A DNA stretch of 64,000 nucleotides from Strigamia acuminata (taxonomy: Eukaryota > Arthropoda > Chilopoda > Geophilomorpha > Linotaeniidae). How positions within the stretch are numbered: position 1 is the first letter of the stretch; each line of letters starts with the position of its first letter. The position numbers and the translations under genes are program-made. A model generated the notes under the pieces. It made no database searches. It had not been told where the DNA came from and was given only the letters and a program-made list of their open reading frames with translations. The stretch covers positions 35,893,608-35,957,607 of the forward strand of contig OX442314.1 of the NCBI GenBank assembly GCA_949358305.1, in the 5' to 3' direction. Of this stretch, positions 1 through 9,799 are shown piece after piece.

Positions 1-240
1 CGAAGTGATCGAACCGATAGAAAACAACGGCTGAGAAGCGCGAAATGGAATGATAACAACACAAAACACGTCACTGTTGCTATGCCGACGGAAAGCATCA
101 CTATTGGTTGAAAATTACATAAGCTAATAACAGTTGTTCCTACCAGGCCGCGCCACAAAAACTCACTTGTCAGTGTCAGGGAATTCTATCCAAATCGTTG
201 AAAATAACACAAACACAAACACAAACCCAAAGTATTGTGT
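1..240 (+). repeat. R1 dispersed repeat, right-arm fragment
   Basis: This stretch repeats, almost word for word, sequence at 8545-8790 and 15890-16110. It also matches the minus strand at 30.9-31.1, 43.8-44.0 and 48.6-48.8 kb. Shared landmarks include 'gttgctatgccgac' followed by 'aaagcatcactattggtt', and the 'aacacaaacacaaac' run. The window starts inside the repeat, so its left part is missing, and it joins repeat X near 270. I see no protein in it. Confidence 0.85.
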
Positions 241-267
241 TTTCCGATGTTGTTACTCACTCCCGTT

Positions 268-2150
268 GCATTTTTTTTTAATGTAGAGGTGGGCTTGCCA
301 CTGTCTTACTCTCTATTCTATCGAGATGCGCTTGATACATCGTGCATTTCTATTTGTTCAGTCAGTCAGTTTGGGTTCTTCGCTCAACTGGGCAGCCTGA
401 CCATGAGCTCTCAGTCTCTTTTGGATCCCTTTCTGACCCAGGTGACCCCGCATTGTGGGCGGTGGCCACTCTCCCTTTCTTTTTTTGGCCGTTTTTCCAA
501 AAAACGCATCATTCTCCTTGCACTCGACTTGTGCAAGCGCTCTGCGAGTCCTTATTGCGCAAAAGGAGCTCTCGTGTCCTGTCATTTGAGCTTCGCCCTG
601 CCTCTTCTGTTGACCGGTCGGATGGACCGTCTGTTCCGACAGGGCGCCGCATCTAGGGCGGTGCTCTCCTCTTTTCCTCTTTTTAGCTCTGCATGAAAAA
701 GAGGGCGTTGAATTTTCGCCTGTCTTGTGAAGTCTTGCATGTGACTTCTCTCCTTTCTGTCCTTCTCATGGTGCCTTGGAACTGTCCTTAAGCACGCCAG
801 GCATCCCTTATCGCCTCTGCGGGTGGCATTAAGTGCATGAACCTGCCTTGGTTGCTCTATTGCCCCCTTAGCTTAGAGTTCGCACACCTCTCGTGTCTTT
901 CAAGGGCTGAATCGCTTTTTCATTTCTTTTGTTTTTCTCAATTTAACTCCGATATCATCAACTCCGTGAATTTGACGAATTCCAACGCTTGGAGTTCTGA
1001 TTATTTGAGTGCTGATGGCCGCATGGGATGTCAGATGTCCGTGATTCAGTTTGAACGTCCACCGACATTAGTGATGAGTCGAACTGTGCTAAATTCGGAC
1101 TCCTTTGCCACGTCACGCGATCCTTATCTTTACATTAAGGAACCTGTCGTCGATGATGGCTATACAGATTTGCATCCCAAGCATTGACACCACATTAAGC
1201 GATTGGTTGGTTTTCTTTTCTGCGGTATCTGACCACGCTGGCATTGTCTGTGCATCAAGACTCCACGGCAAGGTTGGCAACACTGTCCACATCATCAAAA
1301 GCTGACAAATGGTCAGATCGCAGGACCTTCGCTGGGGAAAAGTCCCCACCACAGTGGACAAGGCAATGCCGATTCATCATCAATTGCTAACGGCCTCACA
1401 ACTCGGCCGTTCGCTCCAGTACTTCGTTGGCTGCGCACATCATGGGCACCATGAGCACATTATCGGACGCTGGCTGCGACTCATCCTCGGCTCAGTCCCA
1501 GTCACCTGCCACTCGCTGTTGCTCGTCGTCGCCCATCATTGCAACACACACATCCATCGTCAAGACTACTCGTTGCCCCCCATTAATTTGGTTGTTTATC
1601 GCCATCTATTGGCTACTAGCCACCGCTCTTTGGCTGCCCTTTTCGCCGCTCTTTTAGCTGCCCGTGTGCTCCGCTCTTGCTCCCCTTGTGTCAAAATCAT
1701 GGGGGGAAAGCGGTCGGCGGCCACCACAGCGAACTCGTCGCCAGTTTGTCATCAGTTGTTCATGGACACGCGGCATTTTACCGGCCGTCTTCCGCCGGTT
1801 CTCCTGGTTCCGCGCATTCGCGTGGCCCTCTCGCGCGCCGCCTGCGCATCGGCGTTGGTCCGCTTGCTGCTGCGTCGCAGCGCCTACTGCCGCATCATCT
1901 CGGAGCCCGTGTCACCGCGCCACTGTCGTTCATCGCAGAAGCTCGAATCGTAGCACCAAGTCACCGCGGAGCCCGAGTCGTCACGCATCCACCAGCGAGT
2001 CTTCACGCATCCATCAGCGAGTCGTCGCGCTTCCATCGTGATCATGCCAATCGTCGACACCAGCATCATGCCACTCCTCGTCAGCAGGATCACTGCCAAT
2101 CGTCGGCTTTGCGTCGTGCAGCTGGCTCTTTGCATCTGACAAACCTTTAA
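268..2150 (+). repeat. Repeat family X, copy 1 (unclassified element, no credible gene)
   Basis: The start (about 268-410, from 'taatgtagaggtgggcttgc') matches 9805-9945. A second block at about 1395-1630 ('ctcggccgttcgc', then 'gcgcacatcatgggcacc') matches 10443-10665. The 1 kb between the blocks has no counterpart in copy 2, which instead carries a 129-codon gene there. Several overlapping open frames of 100-200 codons exist, but all frames are open together in this GC-richer stretch. That argues against any one of them being a gene. A short imperfect tandem repeat ('cagcgagtcgtc...catccat', about 23 bp) lies at 1970-2040. Confidence 0.6.
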
Positions 2151-2224
2151 TTAAATTGCAAAGACAGGAAGAAGGGATGTTGTGTCTCGCCATGTCTTTG
2201 CAGTTAACACTTTTGCAAGTGTGA

Positions 2225-3607
2225 ATGGATAAAATAGCGAGCAAGTTTGATCGCATGAACGTTCATTCCGGTGACTCTTCAGAGGACGACGAGTTTGAGG
2301 TACCACACTACGAGCCGCCTGCGCAGGCTGAAGAAGCAACAGTGGACCCAATGCAGATGTGGAATTGGTATGATCGTACTATAGATCCAAACAACCCGAT
2401 CCCAGGCCCAAGCAAGCCGGTTAAGTTGGACGACATCGTGCAATTCGAGCGCTCTTATACTCGCCGATGGCAGCAAGGTCGTACCCAGGCACCAAAGGAA
2501 TTGGATCCTAATGATCCAAAGTATGTGAAAAAGCGCAATCGCCAGGAAAGGCGAAGGCGAAATCGCACGTTGACACGCCAAGTGGAAGGAGCCGAAAAGA
2601 AAAAGATGACGCCGAAAGGCTTGAAGGTAATCCAGGATCAAGCGGAAAGATCAGTTAAGAGGAATGGTCGCCGCTTGCTTGAGATTGCCAACAAACGTGG
2701 AAATTTGGCAGCGGCGGTTATTCCGCTCAAACCCAAAGGATCAGAGGGAAGGCCAATATACGAAGCATATGAAGAAGAAGCGCAGTACCTATTGATTGAG
2801 GAGGCTAAGATAAAAAATAGAATTGATAGAGCAAAGCAGTTAGGCAAACAAACTGCACTTTACGATCCACGAATTGAGTTACCACCGCCTCCAAAGGACT
2901 ATAATGTTCGATTGCCATTTAAAAAAGTGATGGAAGCCTTGAACCTATGGCCAACCTTCTTTAACCACGTTCCAAACAATGCTTTATATGTTTCGAAGAT
3001 CAGACCACACATTGTAATACGGCGCCAGGAGATGATCGCGCTTGGAGCCCTAATACCCGGAACAATATCATGAATACACGACACCATTGTGGATGTGTAT
3101 CTTGGTATGATAATGCAGCAATATCCGCACGTATACGCATTCCCGGTGTCAACGATTGGAATGCTGATGTCTAGGAAAGAGAAGCCTGATACCTGGAGAT
3201 GGTATAAAGATCAAGTGGACCAACCGAAGAAGAACCATACCATCTGGTTCTTCCCAATTCCCGCGAGGGAACATTGGATCATTTATGTTTACGACAGAAG
3301 CCGTTCTCCGAATTGCGTCGGATTTTATGACTCCTCTTCCGAACCAGATATTAACCACATTACATGGTGGTGCAACATAAAACTCAATATGAGAGGCGCA
3401 GGATTCGGATTTCCGAAGTATGTACGTTGGTTCCCACCAAAGACCGCACAGCTAGACGGCGACTCGTGTGGGCCAATGATTCTACATTTCGCCCGTTGCT
3501 ATCTGGAGAATCGCGATCTAATGAAGCTGGCGGATGGAGCGGATCTCCGAGCGAGGATCTTATATGAAATCTACCATGGACAACTCGAGCCATTTGAGGA
3601 AATTTAA
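2225..3607 (+). pseudogene. Ulp1/SENP-type (C48) cysteine protease gene, interrupted by one in-frame stop
   Basis: Two open frames lie in the same phase: 2225-3073 (282 codons) and 3089-3607 (172 codons). They are separated only by a TGA at 3071-3073. The second part has the C48 protease signature in order: catalytic His in 'REHWII' (codon at 3272), Asp in 'VGFYDSS' (about 3329) and a Gln-to-Cys block 'QLDGDSCGP' with the Cys codon at 3467. The first part is acidic near residues 15-30, then very basic (about 98-150). The stop falls where Ulp1-family proteins usually have a Trp just before the D-x-x-I-D segment, so the break looks like a single nonsense change. Such proteases remove SUMO-like modifiers in host proteins. 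Here, amid mobile DNA and without visible introns, it is more likely an element-encoded or captured gene. Which element carried it is unknown. Confidence 0.65.
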
Positions 3608-3719
3608 ATATGGAAATTAATTTTGAAATTTTGAATTTGAGAATTTAATTTTTTTTCCATACATCTTATGTTTTTTTTTGTTAGTTTTTTGTTATATACA
3701 TGTAAAATTAGAAGCAGAA

Positions 3720-3898
3720 AGCGAATACAGATAGCATTGACGATTGAAAACCGTCATCGCCATGTGATAGGACCAATCAATTTGTTCATGGGGGTTATAG
3801 GAGATTTCCTATAAAAGAGCCACCCACTTTAGACAGATAAGCTCTTCTTCTAATAAAATTCCTTTCATGATCACTCATATTGGGTATCAGAAGTCGAA
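3720..3898 (+). repeat. Probable LTR 3' portion with primer-site-like sequence
   Basis: The order of signals resembles the end of a retrotransposon LTR. There is a TATA box at 3810-3816 ('tataaaa'), then 'aataaa' at 3852-3857, then a stretch beginning 'tgggtatcagaag' at 3881 like a primer-binding site that starts with TGG. Gypsy polymerase debris begins about 150 bp downstream, which fits a damaged 5' end of that element. No second LTR was found, so the outer border is unknown. Confidence 0.4.
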
Positions 3899-4019
3899 TG
3901 TCGCCCAATAAAGGGAACGGCTGCAGACTGCCTGTGATTGAAATAATACCGTACTTTGACTTCATTCATTTCTTTCCTCACATTCTCATCCCAAAAATAA
4001 TGTTGAATGGAAATCCAAT

Positions 4020-4740
4020 CAGGGGAACCCTGGAATCCATGTAACAATATCTAGCAGTGGTATTTTCCAGAGGACTGCTGAAGGGGTGGTTGCTGGAATT
4101 AATAAAATATTTGTGTATCAGGATGATATTTTAGTTGCTACAATAACAGCAGAGGAGCACTTGGTTATCTTAGCTCTAGTGTTTGAGAGGTTGGTCAGAA
4201 AGGGGCTCCGACTTTGCCGCATGAAATGCGTGTTCTGTGTCACAAGCATCGAATTTCTAGGACTTCGTTTGGCTGATGAAGGAGTTTCTCCCTTGCCCGA
4301 CAAAGTTAGGGCAATAACTGAGATCAAATCGCCAGTTGAAGTCACACAGGTTAAATCATTCCTTGGGTTATTAATTAATTTTTTATAGACAATTTGTAAA
4401 GGGACTTTCAACAATGGCTGCTCCGTTGTATGCCTTGTTCGTGAAAGGGCAGCCCTGGACATGTTCGAAGCCACAGGAAGATGTTTTGAAATTCTATGAC
4501 CTTTCCAGACCTGCCGTTATCGTGGCGGAGGCGGACGCATCTCCAGTTGGAGTGGGTGCGGTTTTGGCCCAATTAGGCAGTGACAATAGGTAGTGGCCAG
4601 TTGTTTTCGAGTCCCGCTCTTTGTCATCTGCCAAGAAAAACTACGCGCAGATTGACAAAGAGGCGTTGGCCATTTTGTTCGCTGTTAAGCGGTTCCACCA
4701 GTATGCGTGTGGGCGCCATTTTTTCAGGAAGGAAAAACTT
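4020..4740 (+). pseudogene. Ty3/gypsy reverse transcriptase-RNase H remnant
   Basis: The frame at 4086-4388 carries the RT active-site box 'FVYQDDILVA' and the following thumb-type segment ('FLGLRLADEGVSP', 'KVRAITEI'). After a frame change near 4375 the match continues as the RT/RNase H connection ('MAAPLYALFVKG') and RNase H ('AEADASPVGVGAVL' near 4530). After a stop at 4591-4593 it goes on with '[20 protein letters not shown]' up to about 4740. At least one frameshift and one stop make it non-functional. Protease, finger-domain RT and integrase are absent. Confidence 0.85.
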
Positions 4741-5560
4741 GCATACGCCAACCATGCAAATTTATCCTTTAATTACGAGGAAATCCTCGTGCAGAAATTC
4801 GTCAGGAACAAGAGCAAAGAAGAAATCTTTGCCTACTAAAAGTCACAACCACGCAATTTTTTCCTTTAATTGTGAGGAAGCCACCTTTCAAGGGAGGTGG
4901 GGAGATGAGTGCATAGAAACCCCAAACTTCACCCCAAACTACAAGTCATGGACTATCACAATGGACCAAAAGACCAATACAGTACAGATAGGCATGGAAC
5001 CGATTTCCATCAGCTATTGAAAGAATATAGATTTTACCTCCATTTTGGAGTAAGGGAAATGTTTTGTGTAAGAAGATATACCATGCTTGAGAACTCTGTA
5101 TTGAAAACCAGAAAACGTGTAATAACAAATGTTTTCCAAGTGTCCATTTAGATAAGGAAAATACAAGAAAGGAATTAAGTAAAATTATTATAGTGAATAC
5201 CGGTAAGCAAGTCAAACTGCAAAATTCATGACAATTGGCAAATGCTACACACTTACATGTGGAGTGCAGTCCTACAAATACCAACATTATTTCAACCAGA
5301 GCTCTTTTAGCATGACCCAGCGGTGACCACAAGGAGAAGGAGAGTTGGATTTTACACCCCCACTTTCAAATAGAAAAAAAGGAGCACTCCTTGATCAAAT
5401 CTTTGCTGTTATGAAAGAAACATACAAAGATACATGTAGCCAAATTGTTTAAAAAAAGTAAAGTATAATTTGTTATTTCATGCAAGAATTCATAAAACTT
5501 TGGTACAGGTGTGATAAAAAGCTAATTAGCCTTAAAAAACAAGTGTCCAAAATTAGAGAT
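4740..5560. other. No gene seen; short repeat fragments
   Basis: A 50-bp stretch at 4738-4790 ('cttgcatacgccaaccatgc') recurs at 13605-13660. At 5228-5280 there is a copy of the dispersed 'aatgctacac...gcagtc...tac' motif, and at 5319-5365 a scrap of repeat R1 ('gagagttggattttac'). Nothing else recognisable. Confidence 0.5.
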
Positions 5561-5575
5561 AGACATTGGCTATAA

Positions 5576-6049
5576 ATGGCTACATTTCAAATTCAACAGG
5601 AACAAAGTGGAACAAGCATCTGTTGTACATCGTTGAAAACACAAGCAGGTTACGAGGATGTTTTGGCTTCAGTGATAGACGACTACGAGTGCAAGCTGGA
5701 AGAGAGCACGGTATGTTCTTGCCACAAAAGTCCAAAAGCGTCCATATCCAATGGCAATTGTTTTTTTGTTTTCCAAAAGAAAAAAAAAATAATAAAATAC
5801 TTTGGCCACAGAAACGCATGTTTCTGCTGCAAAAACACACCAAAAATGCTGCAAGCCAATTACAATTGTTCTTTGGGCCCAAAAAAAAAAGAAATTTCTC
5901 CAGAATAATTATTTTTTTTTTCTACAATTTTTAGAAAATCCAATCCCAAAAGCATCGGAGAAAGAGGAGGAATCAGCCTTCGTAGACATGCTGCACGATG
6001 GGAAGATTTGCCAACGTAAGGGAAGATCGAGTTTGCAGTTTAAAAAATA
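5576..6049 (+). other. Possible exon-like fragments of unknown origin
   Basis: An ATG frame at 5576-5710 (45 codons, including 'GYEDVLASVIDDYECKLE') ends exactly at a good donor ('acg|gtatgttc' at 5711). An acceptor-like tract ends with AG at 5933-5934 and is followed by an open stretch rich in Glu ('ASEKEEESAFVDML'), ending at 6047-6049. The phases of the two pieces do not join cleanly, and long A and T runs fill the putative intron. I do not recognise the protein. It may be a captured host-gene piece or chance. Confidence 0.3.
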
Positions 6050-6149
6050 AGATACACCAATCAAGATTCAAGAGTTATTTTCTGAGCCCTTTGTAAACTC
6101 ATTTCGAATTAAGATTAGGCGCATCCACATTTCTTGCAAATTAAAGGTT

Positions 6150-6650
6150 CCCACGCATTATCAGCAGTTGAAAAACCACCATAAAAATACCTTGTTCCTA
6201 CCACATCAAGAGCTATCGATCAGCGTGGAGTAGTTGCGTCTGAAGGGAAGGAAGCGCACGATTCGTTACGTCACAAAATCAGACTTGGCTCCGATCGTGG
6301 ACAGCGTAACCTTTGCGCAAACAAATCTATACCTGCAGGCCAACAGATGGGCTGACCAGACACAAGACACAGGCATTGTCCTATTCTCGGATCCGTTTGC
6401 CTTTAGCAACAGGAAAGACCTGGATGCACTCACAACCGTGCACCACGAGAAATATAACCGGTCCAAGGTGGCGGAGCTGGAAGCGGCCCGAGTGGTCCGC
6501 AGAAATGAATTCAGCGAGGACAACAGGATCGATGCGCAGATTGACAAAGAGGTGTTGGCCATTTTGTTCGCTGTTAAGCGGTTCCACCAGTAAGTGTGTG
6601 AGCGCCATTTTTCAATTTATACCAACCACCGTCCCTTGTTGGGAATTTTT
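6150..6650 (+). pseudogene. Unknown open frame fused to a gypsy RNase H scrap
   Basis: The frame at 6234-6593 has two parts. The first 95 codons ('TKSDLAPIVDSVTFAQTN', 'SDPFAFSNRKDLDAL') are unrecognised. The last 22 codons ('[20 protein letters not shown]') match the gypsy RNase H segment at 4650-4715. The match continues past a stop, in another frame, with 'YTNHRPLLGIF'-like residues up to about 6650. The junction of unrelated pieces points to rearranged transposon DNA. Confidence 0.5.
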
Positions 6651-6856
6651 AACTCAATATCTATTTAATTTCTTAAAAAATTTAAAAAGTAATATATATT
6701 TTTTAATTTAGAAATTTTTGGGTGGAAATACGATTAATTTCTTTTAAAATTTCTTTTCTAGATACGTCGGTAAAGGACGTTTCAGAATTTCTGACATTAC
6801 AGGTTGGAAAGAAAAGTGTAATACTTGCTAAGGTAAGCTCCATAGTCCACTGGTAA

Positions 6857-7060
6857 GTCATCACATATTTATACTTAACAGAAGATGAAATCGATTTAAT
6901 AAAAGGAGTTTGGATGTTTGGAGAGGGACGTTGGACGGACATTATATATCTGAAGAAATTACTTGTCCCAAGTCAATCAACGATAAATTCAGCAGAGCGT
7001 ATTAAGAAGCGACATTGGCGGCCTGGGTTGACCCGAGGACGTGGTACGGTTTGTCCGTAG
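6857..7060 (+). pseudogene. Myb/SANT-type DNA-binding domain fragment
   Basis: A 67-codon frame without its own ATG contains 'LTEDEIDLIKGVWMFGEGRW', then 'TDIIYL', and ends with 'AERIKKRHWRPG'. The spacing of Trp residues and the 'W/F-G-E-G-R-W' turn match the Myb repeat of telomere-repeat-binding and SANT proteins. The third Trp-like position is filled by the final 'RHW'. A possible upstream exon at 6763-6833 ends in 'aag|gtaagc'. The fragment ends just before repeat R1 copy A. It is probably a captured or decayed piece of a host gene, not a working gene. Confidence 0.45.
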
Positions 7061-7139
7061 TTGCAACAAATGCCAGAGTTACAATTCTCGGACGACAAAA
7101 CGACCAGGAACGTTATATCAGCGAGAAGTCCCACCATTC

Positions 7140-8990
7140 CACACATGGGCTATGGAGTGGGAAATGGTGACGTCATCAGAAGGTTGACCGAAAAAATTAA
7201 ACAGAGGGGTGGGGCAAGAGTCACGAGAAGGCCAGGAAGGGGGGTTGGCACATGTGGTGCCAATTATTATTATTACTGAATATTTTTTATGAAATAGAAT
7301 AACATATTAAAACTTTGGCATTGCCATGACAAGTCTTGTCAAAAACCAAAACTGATGCATAGTCAAGAAATGGATGGTCTGTGTCTGTTTTACGACCATT
7401 GCAAGACCCACTTGAAAATTGAAATACCCGAAATATGCAGATATATATTAGAATATATGGAATGCAGTACTCTAATATCGATTAAATTTCATTTTTGGCA
7501 AATGCTACACTCATGCAGGCTTACAATACCAAGTTTTATGCACGAAATTTCGACTCATTTAATGCAATGCAGTCTTACAGAAGCCAAATGATTGGTCAAA
7601 TTAATGTACAAAATCCATAAAACGTGAAGCAAGAGTTATCAAATTATCAGAGAGATTGAGATTGGAAAAGAACATGGAAGCTTCAAACCAGTAATTTCAA
7701 GAATTGGAATAAAAATAAGAATCCAAATCCCAAGACCAGAGCTCTCATTCAGTACCACTGGAACAGCAGCCAGGGTCCGGGGGCAACCACGAGGAGGTAG
7801 AGAGTTGGATTTTGCTGCCCCCACATCACTTTTTTTAAAAAATGGGCAGTCGCTATGTTCGATGAGAGAAATCGAGAGAAAAACGAAAAATAGGATTCAA
7901 ATTGGTCGAGCAAGACGCAAAATAAGAAGTTGGAAAGCATTCATGGAGTCATTTCAACTAACAAAACCTGCTCCTCTCACAAGTTGTGCGCCATTACAAA
8001 TCACGTTCGAACTTAGCCACTTTCTTTTAAATAAACTACACGAAAGAAACGTATTTTAAAAGAACGAAAAAACAGAAAAAAAGCATCAGTTAGATGAAAA
8101 AGAGGACAGTTTTCACTACTCGAGGGTCACAAAATAAAATGGATTCCGGATTCAAATTTCAGAGTGTGGCTCCTGGGTTGTCATTACCTTAATACTTTCT
8201 ATTGCTGCCGGGAACATCGGCAGATGCAGTTTAAAACCTTTTTAAAAACCTGTGTTGTACTAAAACATGCATTTAGACTGGTTTAATCAGATTAACCAGA
8301 CCCGAATAACAAATAAAGAGTTATTTTCAGAGCCTATTGTAAATTCACAGCATACACAAATATTTCATTCCAAATTAAGATTAGGCCTAAAATAGAATCC
8401 CAATACACTGATACATGTAACCAAGAAATATTCACCATCATTCAAACCATCGACTCAAAATCCCACCTGAATTCAGCTCCTGGGTCATACAACATACATT
8501 GATACAAATCTGCACGAATACAACCGAAAAACGAATGGAAATTGCGAATATCGAAGTGATCGAATCGATAGAAAACAACGGCTGAGAAGCGCGAAATGGA
8601 ATGATAACAACACAAAACACGTCACTGTTGCTATGCCGACTGAAAGCATCACTATTGGTTGAAAATTACATGAGTTAATAACAGTTGTTCCTACCAGGCC
8701 GCATTACAAAAACTCACTTGTCAGTGTCAGGGAATTCTATCCAAATCGTTGAAAATAACACAAACACAAACAAAAACCCAAAGTAATGTGTTTTCCGATG
8801 TTGTTGATAAAACAATGAGCGTTGAGGAGTTGCGGTATGTTTCATCTCCTTCCCGAGTGAGGAGCTGCACCATCAAACCGAGTGGTTCTTCCTTCCCACT
8901 TTCAACCCGCACTTGTGTACACTTTGATTGGTTATTCCCTGCTTGGAAATACTAATTGCTACTATCCACTATACGATCATTGAAAGCTAC
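7140..8990 (+). repeat. R1 dispersed repeat, copy A (nearly full length)
   Basis: From the left this copy contains 'aaattaaacagagggg', then 'ggcacatgtggtgccaatta', then 'gtcaagaaatggatggtctg'. It continues with the 'ggcaaatgctacactcatgc' motif, the 'gggtccgggggcaaccacg' block and the right arm with 'gttgctatgccgac'. The same order recurs at 12.47-13.07, 14.22-16.35 kb (plus strand) and at 30.6-32.8, 42.7-44.6, 48.3-50.1 kb (minus strand). Open frames of 60-80 codons inside it are not conserved as proteins between copies. Ends are not defined by an obvious inverted repeat. Class unknown. Confidence 0.8.
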
Positions 8991-9490
8991 TGTTGAGTGG
9001 CTTTCTAAGGCGGCAGGAGTCGCGAAAGCGTGTCATCGTGCAAGAAGTCGTCAAGGTGCAACGGAAGCCGGCGCCTTTCTCAACCCGGCCTTAAAACGAG
9101 GCCGAACAGTGTGCCCAAATGTTTTGTCTCCAAGAGTCTAACCTAGTCTGCACACACACAAATCCAAGATCTCTTTTTTACAGAAGAAAAAAAAACGACG
9201 TGGAAGAGGATTCTCCAAATGTTTGAGCAAGCGGGAGGAGGAGAAGAGCCATAGGTGTCGCCAACCGACCTTCCGACCACATCATCAGAACAACGCCATC
9301 GTCCCTCAAAGGACCCGAGGGCAGTGAATCACTAGCCTGCCACTGTGGATGTTTGCTACTGCGAACGAGAACTCTCAGCCACCATCACCACGTTCACCAT
9401 TGTCTTCAACATCGCGTTCGGTTTCATCACCACTGCCCTCAACGTCGCGTTCGTCGCTATCACCATCACTGACGTCGCAGTGGTTGGACG
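8990..9490. other. No gene seen
   Basis: Unique-looking sequence between R1 copy A and a transposase remnant. A microsatellite-like 'cacacacaca' lies near 9150 and a Ser/Pro-rich stretch at 9370-9480. Open frames are short and overlap in several phases. Confidence 0.5.
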
Positions 9491-9493
9491 CGG

Positions 9494-9769
9494 TTGCACG
9501 CTCGCCTTTGCCCTCGAATCAGCTGCCGTGACTTGTGGTTCCAGCAAGTTGGTGCACCACCACAATCTGCAAACATTGTGCGTGACTGGCTAAACCATAC
9601 ATTTCCTGATCAATGGATTGGAAGAGGTGCACCTGTAAATTGGCCACCTACATCTCCTAATTTCACGCCATTAGACTTTTTCTCGTGGAGTTATATTAAG
9701 AGCAAAGTGAAGGCAACACAACCTGCATCAGCAGATTTGCAACACCGAAATCAGGTGGCCTGTAATTAA
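9494..9769 (+). pseudogene. mariner/Tc1-like (DDE) transposase C-terminal remnant
   Basis: The frame contains 'FQQVGAPPQSANIVRDWLN', 'FPDQWIGRGAPVNWPPTSP' and 'FTPLDFFSWSYIKSKVKAT'. This is the order of the C-terminal catalytic half of arthropod mariner-like transposases. The catalytic Asp of the usual QQDGAPPH box is replaced by Val, and the usual SPD is SPN, so the enzyme would be dead. The N-terminal half and terminal repeats were not found. Confidence 0.8.
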
Positions 9770-9799
9770 ATCACAGAAGAAATGTTGAAGGGTGTACAA

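Noticed and set aside
235-696. 153-codon open frame near the window start
   Set aside because: Two further frames in the same stretch are equally open, the start lies in R1/X repeat sequence, and the family-X copy at 9.8 kb does not preserve it.
1309-2150. Overlapping 125-214 codon frames in repeat X copy 1
   Set aside because: All three phases are open at once in GC-rich sequence, and the products are low-complexity Arg/Ser/His-rich strings not kept in copy 2.
7355-7591. Frame beginning 'MDGLCLF' that recurs in several R1 copies as a possible R1 protein
   Set aside because: Copies differ by frameshifts and stops, not just substitutions, and the similarity is at DNA level on non-coding stretches as well.
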